In this document: one piece after another, positions 1 through 5,898 of the stretch
Layout of the letters: every line of letters starts with the position of its first letter
Position numbering within the stretch: position 1 is the stretch's first letter
NCBI GenBank assembly: GCA_036655915.1
Contig: JAVVPE010000058.1
Span: 1-8,575, forward strand
Reading direction: 5' to 3'
Length of the DNA: 8,575 bases
From: JAVWGW01 sp036655915
Lineage (GTDB): Bacteria; Actinomycetota; Coriobacteriia; Coriobacteriales; Eggerthellaceae
Program-made: the position numbers and the translations under genes
The notes under the pieces: generated by a model
The model's database searches: none
Told to the model about the DNA's origin: nothing
The model's input: only the letters and a program-made list of their open reading frames with translations

Positions 1-145
1 CATGGGACCGGTGCTAGAAGCCACCAGCTATATTTACGTGACCATTTTCGGCGTGGTTATTTTTAAGGAAAAAATCAACAGGAAGAAAATATGCGCCTTG
101 GGCTTGATTTTGCTGGGAGTTGTTGTATATTCCCTGGGCCTGTAG
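1..145 (+). CDS. C-terminal end of a DMT/EamA-type membrane transporter (5' truncated by window)
   Basis: An open frame enters from the left edge and ends at TAG 143-145, giving 47 visible residues from position 2. It contains two hydrophobic segments, one around SYIYVTIFGVVIF and one around ICALGLILLGVVVYSLGL. They are joined by a short charged stretch, FKEKINRKK. A helix, an E/K-rich loop and a final glycine-rich helix of the form LxLLGVxxYSL is the usual C-terminal end of the drug/metabolite transporter superfamily (EamA, or the smaller SMR-like members). Such proteins are inner-membrane exporters or permeases. The substrate cannot be inferred from this fragment. The ATG at 2-4 is probably an internal methionine, because the first residues already resemble the middle of such a domain. 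No terminator follows: repeat copy A begins on the last base of the stop codon. Confidence 0.7.
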   Translation, partial: MGPVLEATSYIYVTIFGVVIFKEKINRKKICALGLILLGVVVYSLGL

Positions 146-316
146 TTCAACCTGACGGCGGGCTGTGGCGGCCAGCTAGGTGTTCAAGCCTCTCGCGGCT
201 TTCGTTCGCGTACAGGGAGTACGCTTACTTCAAGCAGCTCGGTCTTTCACGCCTATCTGACTCGTCACAGACCGCCTGACTTTGTTGTTATTGCTTCAAG
301 CTGCCGGCGGGCTGTG
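145..316 (+). repeat. Intergenic repeat element, copy A
   Basis: This is the first copy of a sequence that recurs at 5725-5898. Block 1 (145-278) matches 5725-5858 without gaps, 126 of 134 positions; the differences are at 180, 181, 196, 197, 200, 233, 236 and 237. A 12-nt spacer that does not match follows, then block 2 (291-316), which matches 5873-5898 at 24 of 26 positions. Block 2 is an imperfect repeat of the start of block 1 (core cggcgggctgtg). Visible structure: a perfect hairpin GCGTAC/GTACGC with loop AGGGA (208-224); an outer inverted repeat pairing 157-167 with 266-276 (one G-A mismatch); CGGTCT 240-245 pairing with AGACCG 269-274; and arm 266-276 also able to pair with 306-316. 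The open frame crossing it is not convincing as a gene: five of six codon differences between the copies change the amino acid. No family is recognised. Confidence 0.85.
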
Positions 317-377
317 CATTTCAATCCTGGTAGCTTCTAGCGTGAAAAATATGCGAAAGTTGGCGAAAAATACTGTC

Positions 378-406
378 TGTACAGCGCGTTTTTTGTGGTA
401 TATTAT
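378..406 (+). promoter_or_regulatory. Probable sigma-70 promoter of rpoD
   Basis: A -35-like TGTACA (378-383) lies 17 bp upstream of TATTAT (401-406), a five-of-six match to the -10 consensus. An overlapping alternative -10 is TATATT (399-404), preceded by TGG, i.e. an extended -10. Transcription would start near 412-414, giving a leader of about 65 nt before the GTG of rpoD. The hexamer CTGTAC occurs at 377-382 and again at 411-416, flanking the promoter. It could be a protein-binding repeat, but two hexamers alone are weak evidence. Confidence 0.55.
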
Positions 407-423
407 TCAGCTGTACGTTTATG

Positions 424-449
424 CCCGAAACGGCTTTGTTTGTTTCGGG
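424..449 (+). promoter_or_regulatory. Hairpin in the rpoD 5' leader
   Basis: CCCGAAAC (424-431) and GTTTCGGG (442-449) form a perfect 8-bp stem with a 10-nt loop. It lies about 10 nt after the predicted transcription start and 14 nt before the AAAGGA ribosome binding site. No T-run follows, so it is unlikely to be a simple terminator. It could stabilise the mRNA 5' end or tune translation of the sigma factor. The stem is seen in the sequence; the role is inferred. Confidence 0.5.
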
Positions 450-476
450 ATTCACCTTGTTTGAAAGGACGCATAC

Positions 477-1721
477 GTGGCTGAAGCCTCAAAGAAAAAA
501 TCCTCAAGCAAAACGACACCCACAGCAAAAATCGAAGACAGCGCACTCGACGAAACACTTGATGGCGAAGACATTCTTGATGTGGCGGAACCCGCAAATG
601 AAGCGGTGCTGAAAGAAGTTTCCACCGTCGAAGGAATCGACGAAGAAAAACTTGAAGCCGATTTGGATGACGAAGAACTTCTGGAAGGCATTCCGGAAGA
701 AGAGCTTAAGGCTACCGTCGATGTGCAGTTGCCCAAGATTACCAAAAGTAAGGTAAAGGCGCGCAGCAAGCGCAGCACCGATGCGTCGGTTACCATGCTT
801 ACGGGCGATCCGGTGCGCATGTATCTTAAGGAAATCGGCAAAGTGTCGCTTTTGACCGCCGCTGAAGAAATTGACCTGGCCATGAAAATTGAAGCCGGGC
901 TTGATGCGGTTGAGCAGCTGGACAAGGCCGAAGATGAAGGTATCGAACTTGAGCGTCGTGAACGCCGCCGCCTTTCGCGCATTGAACAGGTGGGCCTTGA
1001 TGCCAAGCAGCAGCTTATCGAAGCGAACCTGCGCCTGGTTGTTTCCATTGCCAAGCGCTATGTGGGGCGCGGTATGCTGTTTTTGGACCTGATTCAGGAA
1101 GGCAACCTGGGTCTTATTCGTGCGGTCGAAAAATTCGATTACACGAAGGGTTTCAAGTTTTCCACCTATGCTACCTGGTGGATTCGTCAGGCCATCACGC
1201 GCGCCATAGCCGACCAGGCGCGTACCATTCGTATTCCGGTGCACATGGTTGAAACCATCAATAAGTTGGTGCGCATCCAGCGCCAACTTCTGCAAGAATT
1301 TGGCCGCGAACCCACCCCCGAAGAAATCGGCAAGGAAATGGGTCTGCCGCCCGAACGCGTGCGCGAAATTCAGAAAATCTCTCAGGAACCGGTGTCGCTG
1401 GAAACGCCCATCGGCGAAGAAGAGGATTCTCAACTGGGCGACTTCATCGAAGACGATGCCGCCGTGGTGCCGCCCGATGCCGCCAGTTTTTCCATGCTGC
1501 AAGAACAGCTGAACAAGGTGCTTGATGGCCTGGCCGAACGCGAGCGCAAAGTGATTGCCCTGCGCTTTGGCTTAGAAGATGGCCACCCGCGCACCCTTGA
1601 AGAAGTGGGTCGCGAATTTGGGGTAACGCGCGAACGCATTCGCCAGATTGAAAGCAAGACGCTTGCGAAGTTGCGCCACCCTTCCCGTTCGTCCAAATTG
1701 AAGGACTACTTAGAAGACTAG
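477..1721 (+). CDS. rpoD: Primary RNA polymerase sigma factor RpoD (sigma-70/SigA)
   Basis: This is the housekeeping sigma subunit, which directs RNA polymerase to -10/-35 promoters; 414 aa. Residues 1-105 are a lysine-rich then strongly acidic low-complexity tail, in the position of region 1.1. Region 1.2 begins at DPVRMYLKEIGKVSLLTAAEE (111-131). Region 2 spans about 178-250 and includes the core-binding LIEANLRLVVSIAKRY and the -10 melting/recognition helix FSTYATWWIRQAITRAIADQ (228-247). Region 3 begins at IRIPVHMVETINKL (251). Region 4 spans about 340-414, with the -35-binding helix-turn-helix TLEEVGREFGVTRERIRQIE at 373-392. The full set of regions and the KLRHPSRSSKLKDYLED-type end fit a primary actinobacterial sigma factor rather than an alternative one. 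The start is GTG at 477, with AAAGGA at 464-469 seven bases upstream. The neighbour is unusual: rlmKL follows after only 7 nt, so the two are probably co-transcribed. Function is near certain. Confidence 0.97.
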   Translation: MAEASKKKSSSKTTPTAKIEDSALDETLDGEDILDVAEPANEAVLKEVSTVEGIDEEKLEADLDDEELLEGIPEEELKATVDVQLPKITKSKVKARSKRSTDASVTMLTGDPVRMYLKEIGKVSLLTAAEEIDLAMKIEAGLDAVEQLDKAEDEGIELERRERRRLSRIEQVGLDAKQQLIEANLRLVVSIAKRYVGRGMLFLDLIQEGNLGLIRAVEKFDYTKGFKFSTYATWWIRQAITRAIADQARTIRIPVHMVETINKLVRIQRQLLQEFGREPTPEEIGKEMGLPPERVREIQKISQEPVSLETPIGEEEDSQLGDFIEDDAAVVPPDAASFSMLQEQLNKVLDGLAERERKVIALRFGLEDGHPRTLEEVGREFGVTRERIRQIESKTLAKLRHPSRSSKLKDYLED

Positions 1722-1728
1722 GAACTTC

Positions 1729-3978
1729 GTGGATAACGACGAATTTTTTGCTACCTGTCCTTTCGGTTTTGAAGCGCAGTTGGCGCAAGAATTGAAGAGC
1801 CTTAAAGCCAAACGCGTGCGCCCCTTAAGCGGGGGCGTCGCGTTTTTTGGCACGCTTGAAGTGGCCTATCGCGCCTGCTTGTGGTCGCGTAGTGCCTCAC
1901 GCGTGCTTTTGATACTTTCCCGTTTTGCCTGTGCGGATGCCGACGATTTGTATACGGGCGTAAAAGAGCTTGCCTGGGACCAGCACATAGGGCCCGCCGC
2001 CACCATTTCGGTGCGCGCCCGCGGCACAAACGATGCCCTGCGCAACACGCAGTTTGTGGGCGTGAAGGTAAAAGATGCGGTGTGTGATGCCCTGCGCGAA
2101 GCGCGCGGTACGCGCCCCGATGTGCAAGCTGATCGCCCCGATGTGGTGATAGATATTGCCGTGCGGGGTGAAAAAGCGACGCTTGCCTTGGACCTTTCGG
2201 GTGAATCGTTGCACCGCCGTGGGTATCGCGAAGCGGGTGTGCAGGGTGTTGCCCCCTTAAAAGAAGCGCTGGCAGCGGCAATTTTGCTTAAAATGGGCTG
2301 GTCGGGCAGCGTGGCCGACAACGAAACCTTCCTTGACCCGATGTGCGGCAGCGGCACGCTGTGCATCGAAGCGGCCATGATTGCGGCCAACCAGGCACCG
2401 GGCTTGCTGCGCGATTATTGGGGCTTCACCGGGTGGCTTGGCCACGACCCGCAGCTGTGGGATGACGTGGTGGCTGCCGCCGATGATGCGCTTGAAGCGG
2501 GCCTGGCAGCCATGCCGCGCATTGTTGGCAGCGATAATGATCCGGAAGCCATCGCGCTTGCCCGCGCCAACGCCAAGCGCGTGGGGTTGGCCAACTACAT
2601 AGAGTTTTCTGTGGGGGATGTTTCAGAGATGGGGCGCTTCGTGCGCGATAGTGCGCAGCGTTTCGTTGTTGCCACAAACCCGCCCTACGCCCACCGCCTG
2701 GACACCGAAGCCCAACTGCCGCAGCTCTACGCCGCCTTTGCCGAAGGCCTTGCCGCTATGCCTGCGGGGTCGCGCTGCGCGGTTATCACGCCTGATACTT
2801 CCATCGATGATTCGCTGGGTCTTGTGCCACAAGATACCTGCGAGCTGTTCAACGGGCCTATCGAAACAACGCTGCGCCTGTACGCGCTGGTACCCGTTTC
2901 CCACGAAACCGTGAGTGTTGCAACTTTGCCTGAAGGTCGGGTGGTTCAGGTTGCGGTGATCGAAAAGAATTCCGATCAGTTTGCCGCGCGCCTGCGCAAG
3001 GTGGCCAAAGAACGCATGAAGTGGGCGCGCAAAAACAAGGTTGCCTGCTATCGCATCTACGATGCCGATCTGCCCGATTATTCCGTATCGATCGATTTGT
3101 ATCACGGCACGGGCTATCACAAAGGCGAAGTGTTCATGGTTATTGCCGAATACGCGCCGCCCGCTGAAATCGACGAGGAACGCGCACGTAAACGCTACAG
3201 CGATGTGCTGCTGTTGGCACCGCTGGTTGTGGGGGTTGACCCTGCTCACGTATTTTCAAAAACGCGCCGCCGCGAAAAGGGTGGTTCGCAGTACGCCCAC
3301 GCGCGCAATAAATCGTTTGTAACGCGCACGACCGAAGCCGGTTTTGTATTTGAGGTCGATCTGAACGGCTATCTTGATACGGGTATTTTCTTGGATCATC
3401 GCATGACGCGTGGTTTGGTGGGCTCGCTTGCGCACGACACGCGTTTTTTGAACCTGTTTGCCTATACGGGCACGGCTACCGTGCACGCGGCGGGGGGTTG
3501 GGCGCTTGAAACCACCACGGTCGATCTTTCCCAAACCTATTTGGAATGGGCGCAGCGCAATATGGAAATCAACCGTTTCACGGGCGACGCGCATCGCTTC
3601 ATTAAAGCCGATGTATCAACTTGGGTTACTGAAGAGCGCCGCAGTGGGCGCAGCTATGATCTTATTTTTGTTGACCCTCCCACGTTTTCAAATTCAAAAT
3701 CCATGGGGACGCTTACCTGGAGTGTGCAGCGCGATCATGCCGAGTTGTTGATTGGGGTATCGCGCCTGCTGGAAGAGGGGGGCGTTGCTATCTTTTCGTG
3801 CAACCTGCGCAATTTCAAGCCCGATTATGAAAAGCTGGAGCGCTATGGCGTTGCCCTTAAAGATATTACGGCCACCACGATTCCGCACGATTTTGAACGC
3901 AACCCTCGCATCCATAAGTGCTATTTCCTGTGGCGCGCAGGCGATGTGGCCGCGGCCGAAATAGTGGGGCAAGCCTAA
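1729..3978 (+). CDS. rlmKL: Bifunctional 23S rRNA methyltransferase RlmKL (m2G2445 / m7G2069)
   Basis: A 749-aa protein combining two SAM-dependent rRNA methyltransferases. In the E. coli family member the RlmL half makes N2-methylguanosine at 2445 and the RlmK half makes N7-methylguanosine at 2069 of 23S rRNA. Residues 1-160 resemble the N-terminal region with the THUMP RNA-binding domain. The first catalytic domain carries FLDPMCGSGTLCIEAAMIAA (201-220, SAM motif I) and TNPPY (316-320, the N-P-P-Y motif of amino-methylating enzymes). The second carries YLDTGIFLDHRMTR (548-561), LNLFAYTGTATVHAA (574-588, SAM motif I) and VDPPTFS (648-654). E. coli RlmKL is about 700 aa, so this one is full length. 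The start is GTG at 1729; an AGGA at 1720-1723 overlaps the rpoD stop codon, suggesting translational coupling. Both active sites look intact. It could be called simply RlmL; the fusion is clear. Confidence 0.93.
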   Translation: MDNDEFFATCPFGFEAQLAQELKSLKAKRVRPLSGGVAFFGTLEVAYRACLWSRSASRVLLILSRFACADADDLYTGVKELAWDQHIGPAATISVRARGTNDALRNTQFVGVKVKDAVCDALREARGTRPDVQADRPDVVIDIAVRGEKATLALDLSGESLHRRGYREAGVQGVAPLKEALAAAILLKMGWSGSVADNETFLDPMCGSGTLCIEAAMIAANQAPGLLRDYWGFTGWLGHDPQLWDDVVAAADDALEAGLAAMPRIVGSDNDPEAIALARANAKRVGLANYIEFSVGDVSEMGRFVRDSAQRFVVATNPPYAHRLDTEAQLPQLYAAFAEGLAAMPAGSRCAVITPDTSIDDSLGLVPQDTCELFNGPIETTLRLYALVPVSHETVSVATLPEGRVVQVAVIEKNSDQFAARLRKVAKERMKWARKNKVACYRIYDADLPDYSVSIDLYHGTGYHKGEVFMVIAEYAPPAEIDEERARKRYSDVLLLAPLVVGVDPAHVFSKTRRREKGGSQYAHARNKSFVTRTTEAGFVFEVDLNGYLDTGIFLDHRMTRGLVGSLAHDTRFLNLFAYTGTATVHAAGGWALETTTVDLSQTYLEWAQRNMEINRFTGDAHRFIKADVSTWVTEERRSGRSYDLIFVDPPTFSNSKSMGTLTWSVQRDHAELLIGVSRLLEEGGVAIFSCNLRNFKPDYEKLERYGVALKDITATTIPHDFERNPRIHKCYFLWRAGDVAAAEIVGQA

Positions 3979-3983
3979 ATGTT

Positions 3984-5492
3984 ATGCGGGTTTTTGCGCA
4001 CATAAAAAGTTTGGCTCGCCACATCCGTGCGCACGGTGGGCGCGGCGTGCGCCAAATGCGTGCGCAGGCGGCGGCCGCACCTTTGATTGAGGTGTTCACT
4101 TCTTCGGCTACGCAGCGCATGGATCTGCATCCAGCACACTTTAGCTATGATCCAGCCGCCGAAATGGATTTGACCAAAATCTATCCCGATCAGCACTTAC
4201 AGCGAGTGTCCGGCTTTGGTGCAGCCCTGACAGAAGCGGCCGCCTGCACGCTTTCCCAGCTGCCTTGGGCCGTGCAAAACCGCGTGCTCAACCTGACCTT
4301 TGGGGCGGCGGGCAACGCGTACAATCTGGCGCGCATTCCCGTGCAAAGCTGCGATTTTGCGCAGGGGAATTACGCGTATGTTTCCCAAAAATCCGCTAGC
4401 GATTTGCAGGATTTTTCGCTTGCCCACGATGAAGAGCATCTTTTCCCGCTGTTTCGTGCGGTGCAAAGCGTGCAGCCCGCTGTGGAGTTTTTTGCTTCGC
4501 CGTGGTCGCCCCCCGCGTTTATGAAAACGAATCGATCCATGAACTTCGGCGGCCGCTTGTTGCCCAAATATTACGACCGCTGGGCGCGTGTGCTGGTGCG
4601 TTATCTGCAACAGATGCGGGACAGTGGTTTTGCGGTTGGCCGCCTCAGTCTTCAAAACGAACCGAACGCGGCTCAGCGTTGGGATTCGTGCCTGTTTTCT
4701 GCCGAGGAAGAACGGATATTCGCCGTCGATTTTCTGCACCCTGCGCTTATTGAAGCAGGTCTGAGCGATGTGAGCCTGTTTTGCTGGGATCACAATAAGG
4801 AACGCATTCTCGATCGCGCGCAAGCCACCCTGCGCGACGATGCGGCGCGCTCGGCCTTTGGTGGCGTGGCGTTTCACTGGTATGCGGGCGATCATTTTGA
4901 GGCTTTGCGGCGTGCGTGCGCGCTGTTTCCCGATAAGGAATTTATTCACACCGAAGGCTGCGTTGAATATGCGCGCGGCGAAGATGTGTCGTCGGTGGAA
5001 GCGGCCGAACACTACGCCCACGACATCATCGGCGATTTTAATGCGGGGGCGCAGGGCTATATCGACTGGAATGTGCTGCTAGATGCCCAGGGCGGGCCCA
5101 ATCATGCGCACAATTACTGCGATGCCCCGTTGATGGCCACCGAAGATGGCCAGGATGTGCGGGTGAATCTAAGTCACACCTACATCGGCCATTTTTCGCA
5201 TTTCGTGGCGCCTGGAGCGCATGTATGCCTTGTTTCGCGCAGCGCTGATGCCCTAGAGGCGCTGGGATTTGTTAACCCCGACGGCGGCCGCGTGCTGGTG
5301 CTGCTCAACGCGCGCGACGCTGCGGCAAGCACGCGCGTCTGCGAAGGCGACTGGGTGTGCCCCCTCACGCTTGAACCCCACTCCATCGCCACCCTGGTAT
5401 GGACGCCAGGCGAGCAGGCAGCCGCAGCCGATGGGAAAGCCGAGGGCGCGGCAGGGGAGCACGCACCCGAGGGCGCGGCGGAGGGGGAATAA
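3984..5492 (+). CDS. Glycoside hydrolase family 30 protein (beta-glucosidase / glucosylceramidase-like)
   Basis: A predicted retaining glycosidase, 502 aa from ATG 3984. After a basic N-terminal stretch, RVSGFGAALTEAAA is the family's characteristic opening of the (beta/alpha)8 barrel. ASPWSPPAFMKTN is the conserved strand before the active site. LSLQNEPNA carries the likely acid/base Glu (codon 4659-4661, residue 226). EFIHTEGCVEY carries the likely nucleophile Glu (residue 324). DWNVLLDAQGGPNH and the C-terminal beta-sandwich with VLVLLNARD and PHSIATLVW also fit GH30. No signal peptide is evident, so it probably acts in the cytoplasm on imported glycosides; the substrate is not decidable. 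The last ~27 residues are an Ala/Glu/Gly-rich, probably disordered tail. The start is uncertain: no good Shine-Dalgarno precedes 3984, 4056 is a reasonable alternative that drops a basic leader, and the longer frame from 3918 would overlap rlmKL. It lies 5 nt after rlmKL, on the same strand. Confidence 0.85.
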   Translation: MRVFAHIKSLARHIRAHGGRGVRQMRAQAAAAPLIEVFTSSATQRMDLHPAHFSYDPAAEMDLTKIYPDQHLQRVSGFGAALTEAAACTLSQLPWAVQNRVLNLTFGAAGNAYNLARIPVQSCDFAQGNYAYVSQKSASDLQDFSLAHDEEHLFPLFRAVQSVQPAVEFFASPWSPPAFMKTNRSMNFGGRLLPKYYDRWARVLVRYLQQMRDSGFAVGRLSLQNEPNAAQRWDSCLFSAEEERIFAVDFLHPALIEAGLSDVSLFCWDHNKERILDRAQATLRDDAARSAFGGVAFHWYAGDHFEALRRACALFPDKEFIHTEGCVEYARGEDVSSVEAAEHYAHDIIGDFNAGAQGYIDWNVLLDAQGGPNHAHNYCDAPLMATEDGQDVRVNLSHTYIGHFSHFVAPGAHVCLVSRSADALEALGFVNPDGGRVLVLLNARDAAASTRVCEGDWVCPLTLEPHSIATLVWTPGEQAAAADGKAEGAAGEHAPEGAAEGE

Positions 5493-5495
5493 AAA

Positions 5496-5530
5496 ACAGG
5501 CCACACGCAATTGTGTGGCCTGTACTTTTT
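5496..5530. terminator. Bidirectional intrinsic terminator between the GH30 gene and tRNA-Asn
   Basis: ACAGGCCACAC (5496-5506) and GTGTGGCCTGT (5513-5523) form a perfect 11-bp stem with a 6-nt loop. On the + strand it is followed by ACTTTTT (5524-5530) and ends the rpoD-rlmKL-GH30 group. On the - strand it is followed by a run of six T (A-run 5490-5495 on +) and ends the tRNA-Asn transcript. It begins 4 nt after the GH30 stop and lies just past the tRNA 3' end. Confidence 0.93.
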
Positions 5531-5532
5531 AA

Positions 5533-5607
5533 TGGCTCCCCGGGTAGGATTCGAACCTACAACCCTCCGGTTAACAGCCGGATGCTCTGCCGTTGAGCTA
5601 CCGAGGA
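5533..5607 (-). tRNA. tRNA-Asn (anticodon GTT)
   Basis: Read on the - strand, a full 75-nt cloverleaf is present. Acceptor arms TCCTCGG and CCGGGGA pair with one T-G wobble. The D arm is GCTC/GAGC. The anticodon stem TCCGG/CCGGA carries loop CTGTTAA, giving anticodon GTT (complement at 5573-5575). The T arm is GTAGG-TTCGAAT-CCTAC, and the discriminator is G. The CCA end is encoded (complement at 5533-5535). It decodes Asn AAC/AAU codons. It converges on the GH30 gene and shares its terminator. No duplicated tRNA 3' end or integrase is visible, so there is no sign that it serves as an integration site here. Confidence 0.97.
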
Positions 5608-5614
5608 ATAACGG

Positions 5615-5637
5615 CTTGCGCTATGAAGCGGCGCAAG
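5615..5637 (-). other. Short inverted repeat in the tRNA-Asn leader
   Basis: CTTGCGC (5615-5621) and GCGCAAG (5631-5637) are perfect 7-bp complements around a 9-nt loop. They sit between the predicted start of the tRNA transcript (about 5636) and the mature tRNA 5' end at 5607. The precursor would therefore begin with a hairpin, which RNase P would remove with the leader. No function is claimed beyond that. Confidence 0.5.
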
Positions 5638-5642
5638 TGGAA

Positions 5643-5670
5643 ATTATACCTGAATGGGGAAAGTTGGCAA
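5643..5670 (-). promoter_or_regulatory. Promoter of tRNA-Asn
   Basis: On the - strand, TTGCCA (complement at 5665-5670) is followed after 16 bp by a perfect TATAAT (complement at 5643-5648). Transcription would start near 5636, about 29 nt upstream of the mature tRNA 5' end. The perfect -10 fits a strong, sigma-70-dependent stable-RNA promoter. Confidence 0.8.
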
Positions 5671-5724
5671 GAGGGTATTTTTCAAACAGCCGCTGAATGC
5701 CCGCATTCGCACAATCCCCACACC

Positions 5725-5898
5725 GTTCAACCTGACGGCGGGCTGTGGCGGCCAGCTAGACGTTCAAGCCTCTCGTCGCCTTCGTTCGCGTACAGGGAGT
5801 ACGCTTACTTCAGGCTCCTCGGTCTTTCACGCCTATCTGACTCGTCACAGACCGCCTGTCGTTTCCGGGGTGTTGCTTCAACCTGACGGCGGGCTGTG
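5725..5898 (+). repeat. Intergenic repeat element, copy B
   Basis: This is the second copy of the element at 145-316, in the same orientation: block 1 5725-5858, a 14-nt unrelated spacer 5859-5872, and block 2 5873-5898. All pairing arms are kept: outer arms 5737-5747 with 5846-5856, hairpin GCGTAC/GTACGC at 5788-5804, CGGTCT 5820-5825 with AGACCG 5849-5854, and the alternative partner 5888-5898 for arm 5846-5856. Here block 2 copies the start of block 1 more exactly than in copy A: the 17-mer cctgacggcgggctgtg is identical at 5731 and 5882. The helix formed by 5759-5762 and 5774-5777 is GACG/CGTC, against a weaker GTG/CGC at the same place in copy A. The copy lies between the back of the tRNA-Asn promoter and the leader of the XRE-cupin gene. 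The frame that runs through it into the XRE gene is not real coding sequence. Confidence 0.85.

Noticed and set aside
10..22. 13-mer ggtgctagaagcc found near the left edge and on the - strand near the right edge
   Set aside because: Both lie in coding sequence for Val-Leu-Glu-Ala, and the flanks do not match, so shared codon choice explains it better than flanking repeats of an element.
91..279. 62-residue frame over the transporter end and repeat copy A
   Set aside because: Between repeat copies A and B, five of six codon changes in this frame alter the amino acid (C/R, R/S, L/P, K/R, Q/L), so there is no sign of protein-level selection, and there is no credible start with a ribosome binding site.
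145..316. CRISPR array
   Set aside because: Only two repeat-like blocks ~150 bp apart with mutual pairing, no regular 25-40 bp repeats and spacers, and no cas genes.
504..1502. Long - strand frame opposite rpoD
   Set aside because: A shadow of the GC-rich codons of rpoD; it shows no recognisable domain and no ribosome binding site, while the + strand is unmistakable RpoD.
4197..5021. Long - strand frame opposite the GH30 gene
   Set aside because: Antisense shadow of a gene with both GH30 catalytic motifs; the - strand translation has no recognisable domain.
5399..5596. Open frame containing GSPGRIRTYNPPVNS
   Set aside because: Another frame through the GH30 tail, the terminator and the complement of tRNA-Asn; the peptide is again a tRNA artefact.
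5511..5696. Open frame beginning MCGLYFLMAPRVGFEPTTLR
   Set aside because: It is the complementary strand of tRNA-Asn. The RVGFEPTTLRL peptide is a familiar false protein produced by translating across tRNA genes.
5533..5898. tRNA-Asn next to a repeat as an integration (att) site
   Set aside because: There is no second tRNA 3'-end copy, no integrase and no foreign-looking block between the possible boundaries, and the repeat is not similar to the tRNA.
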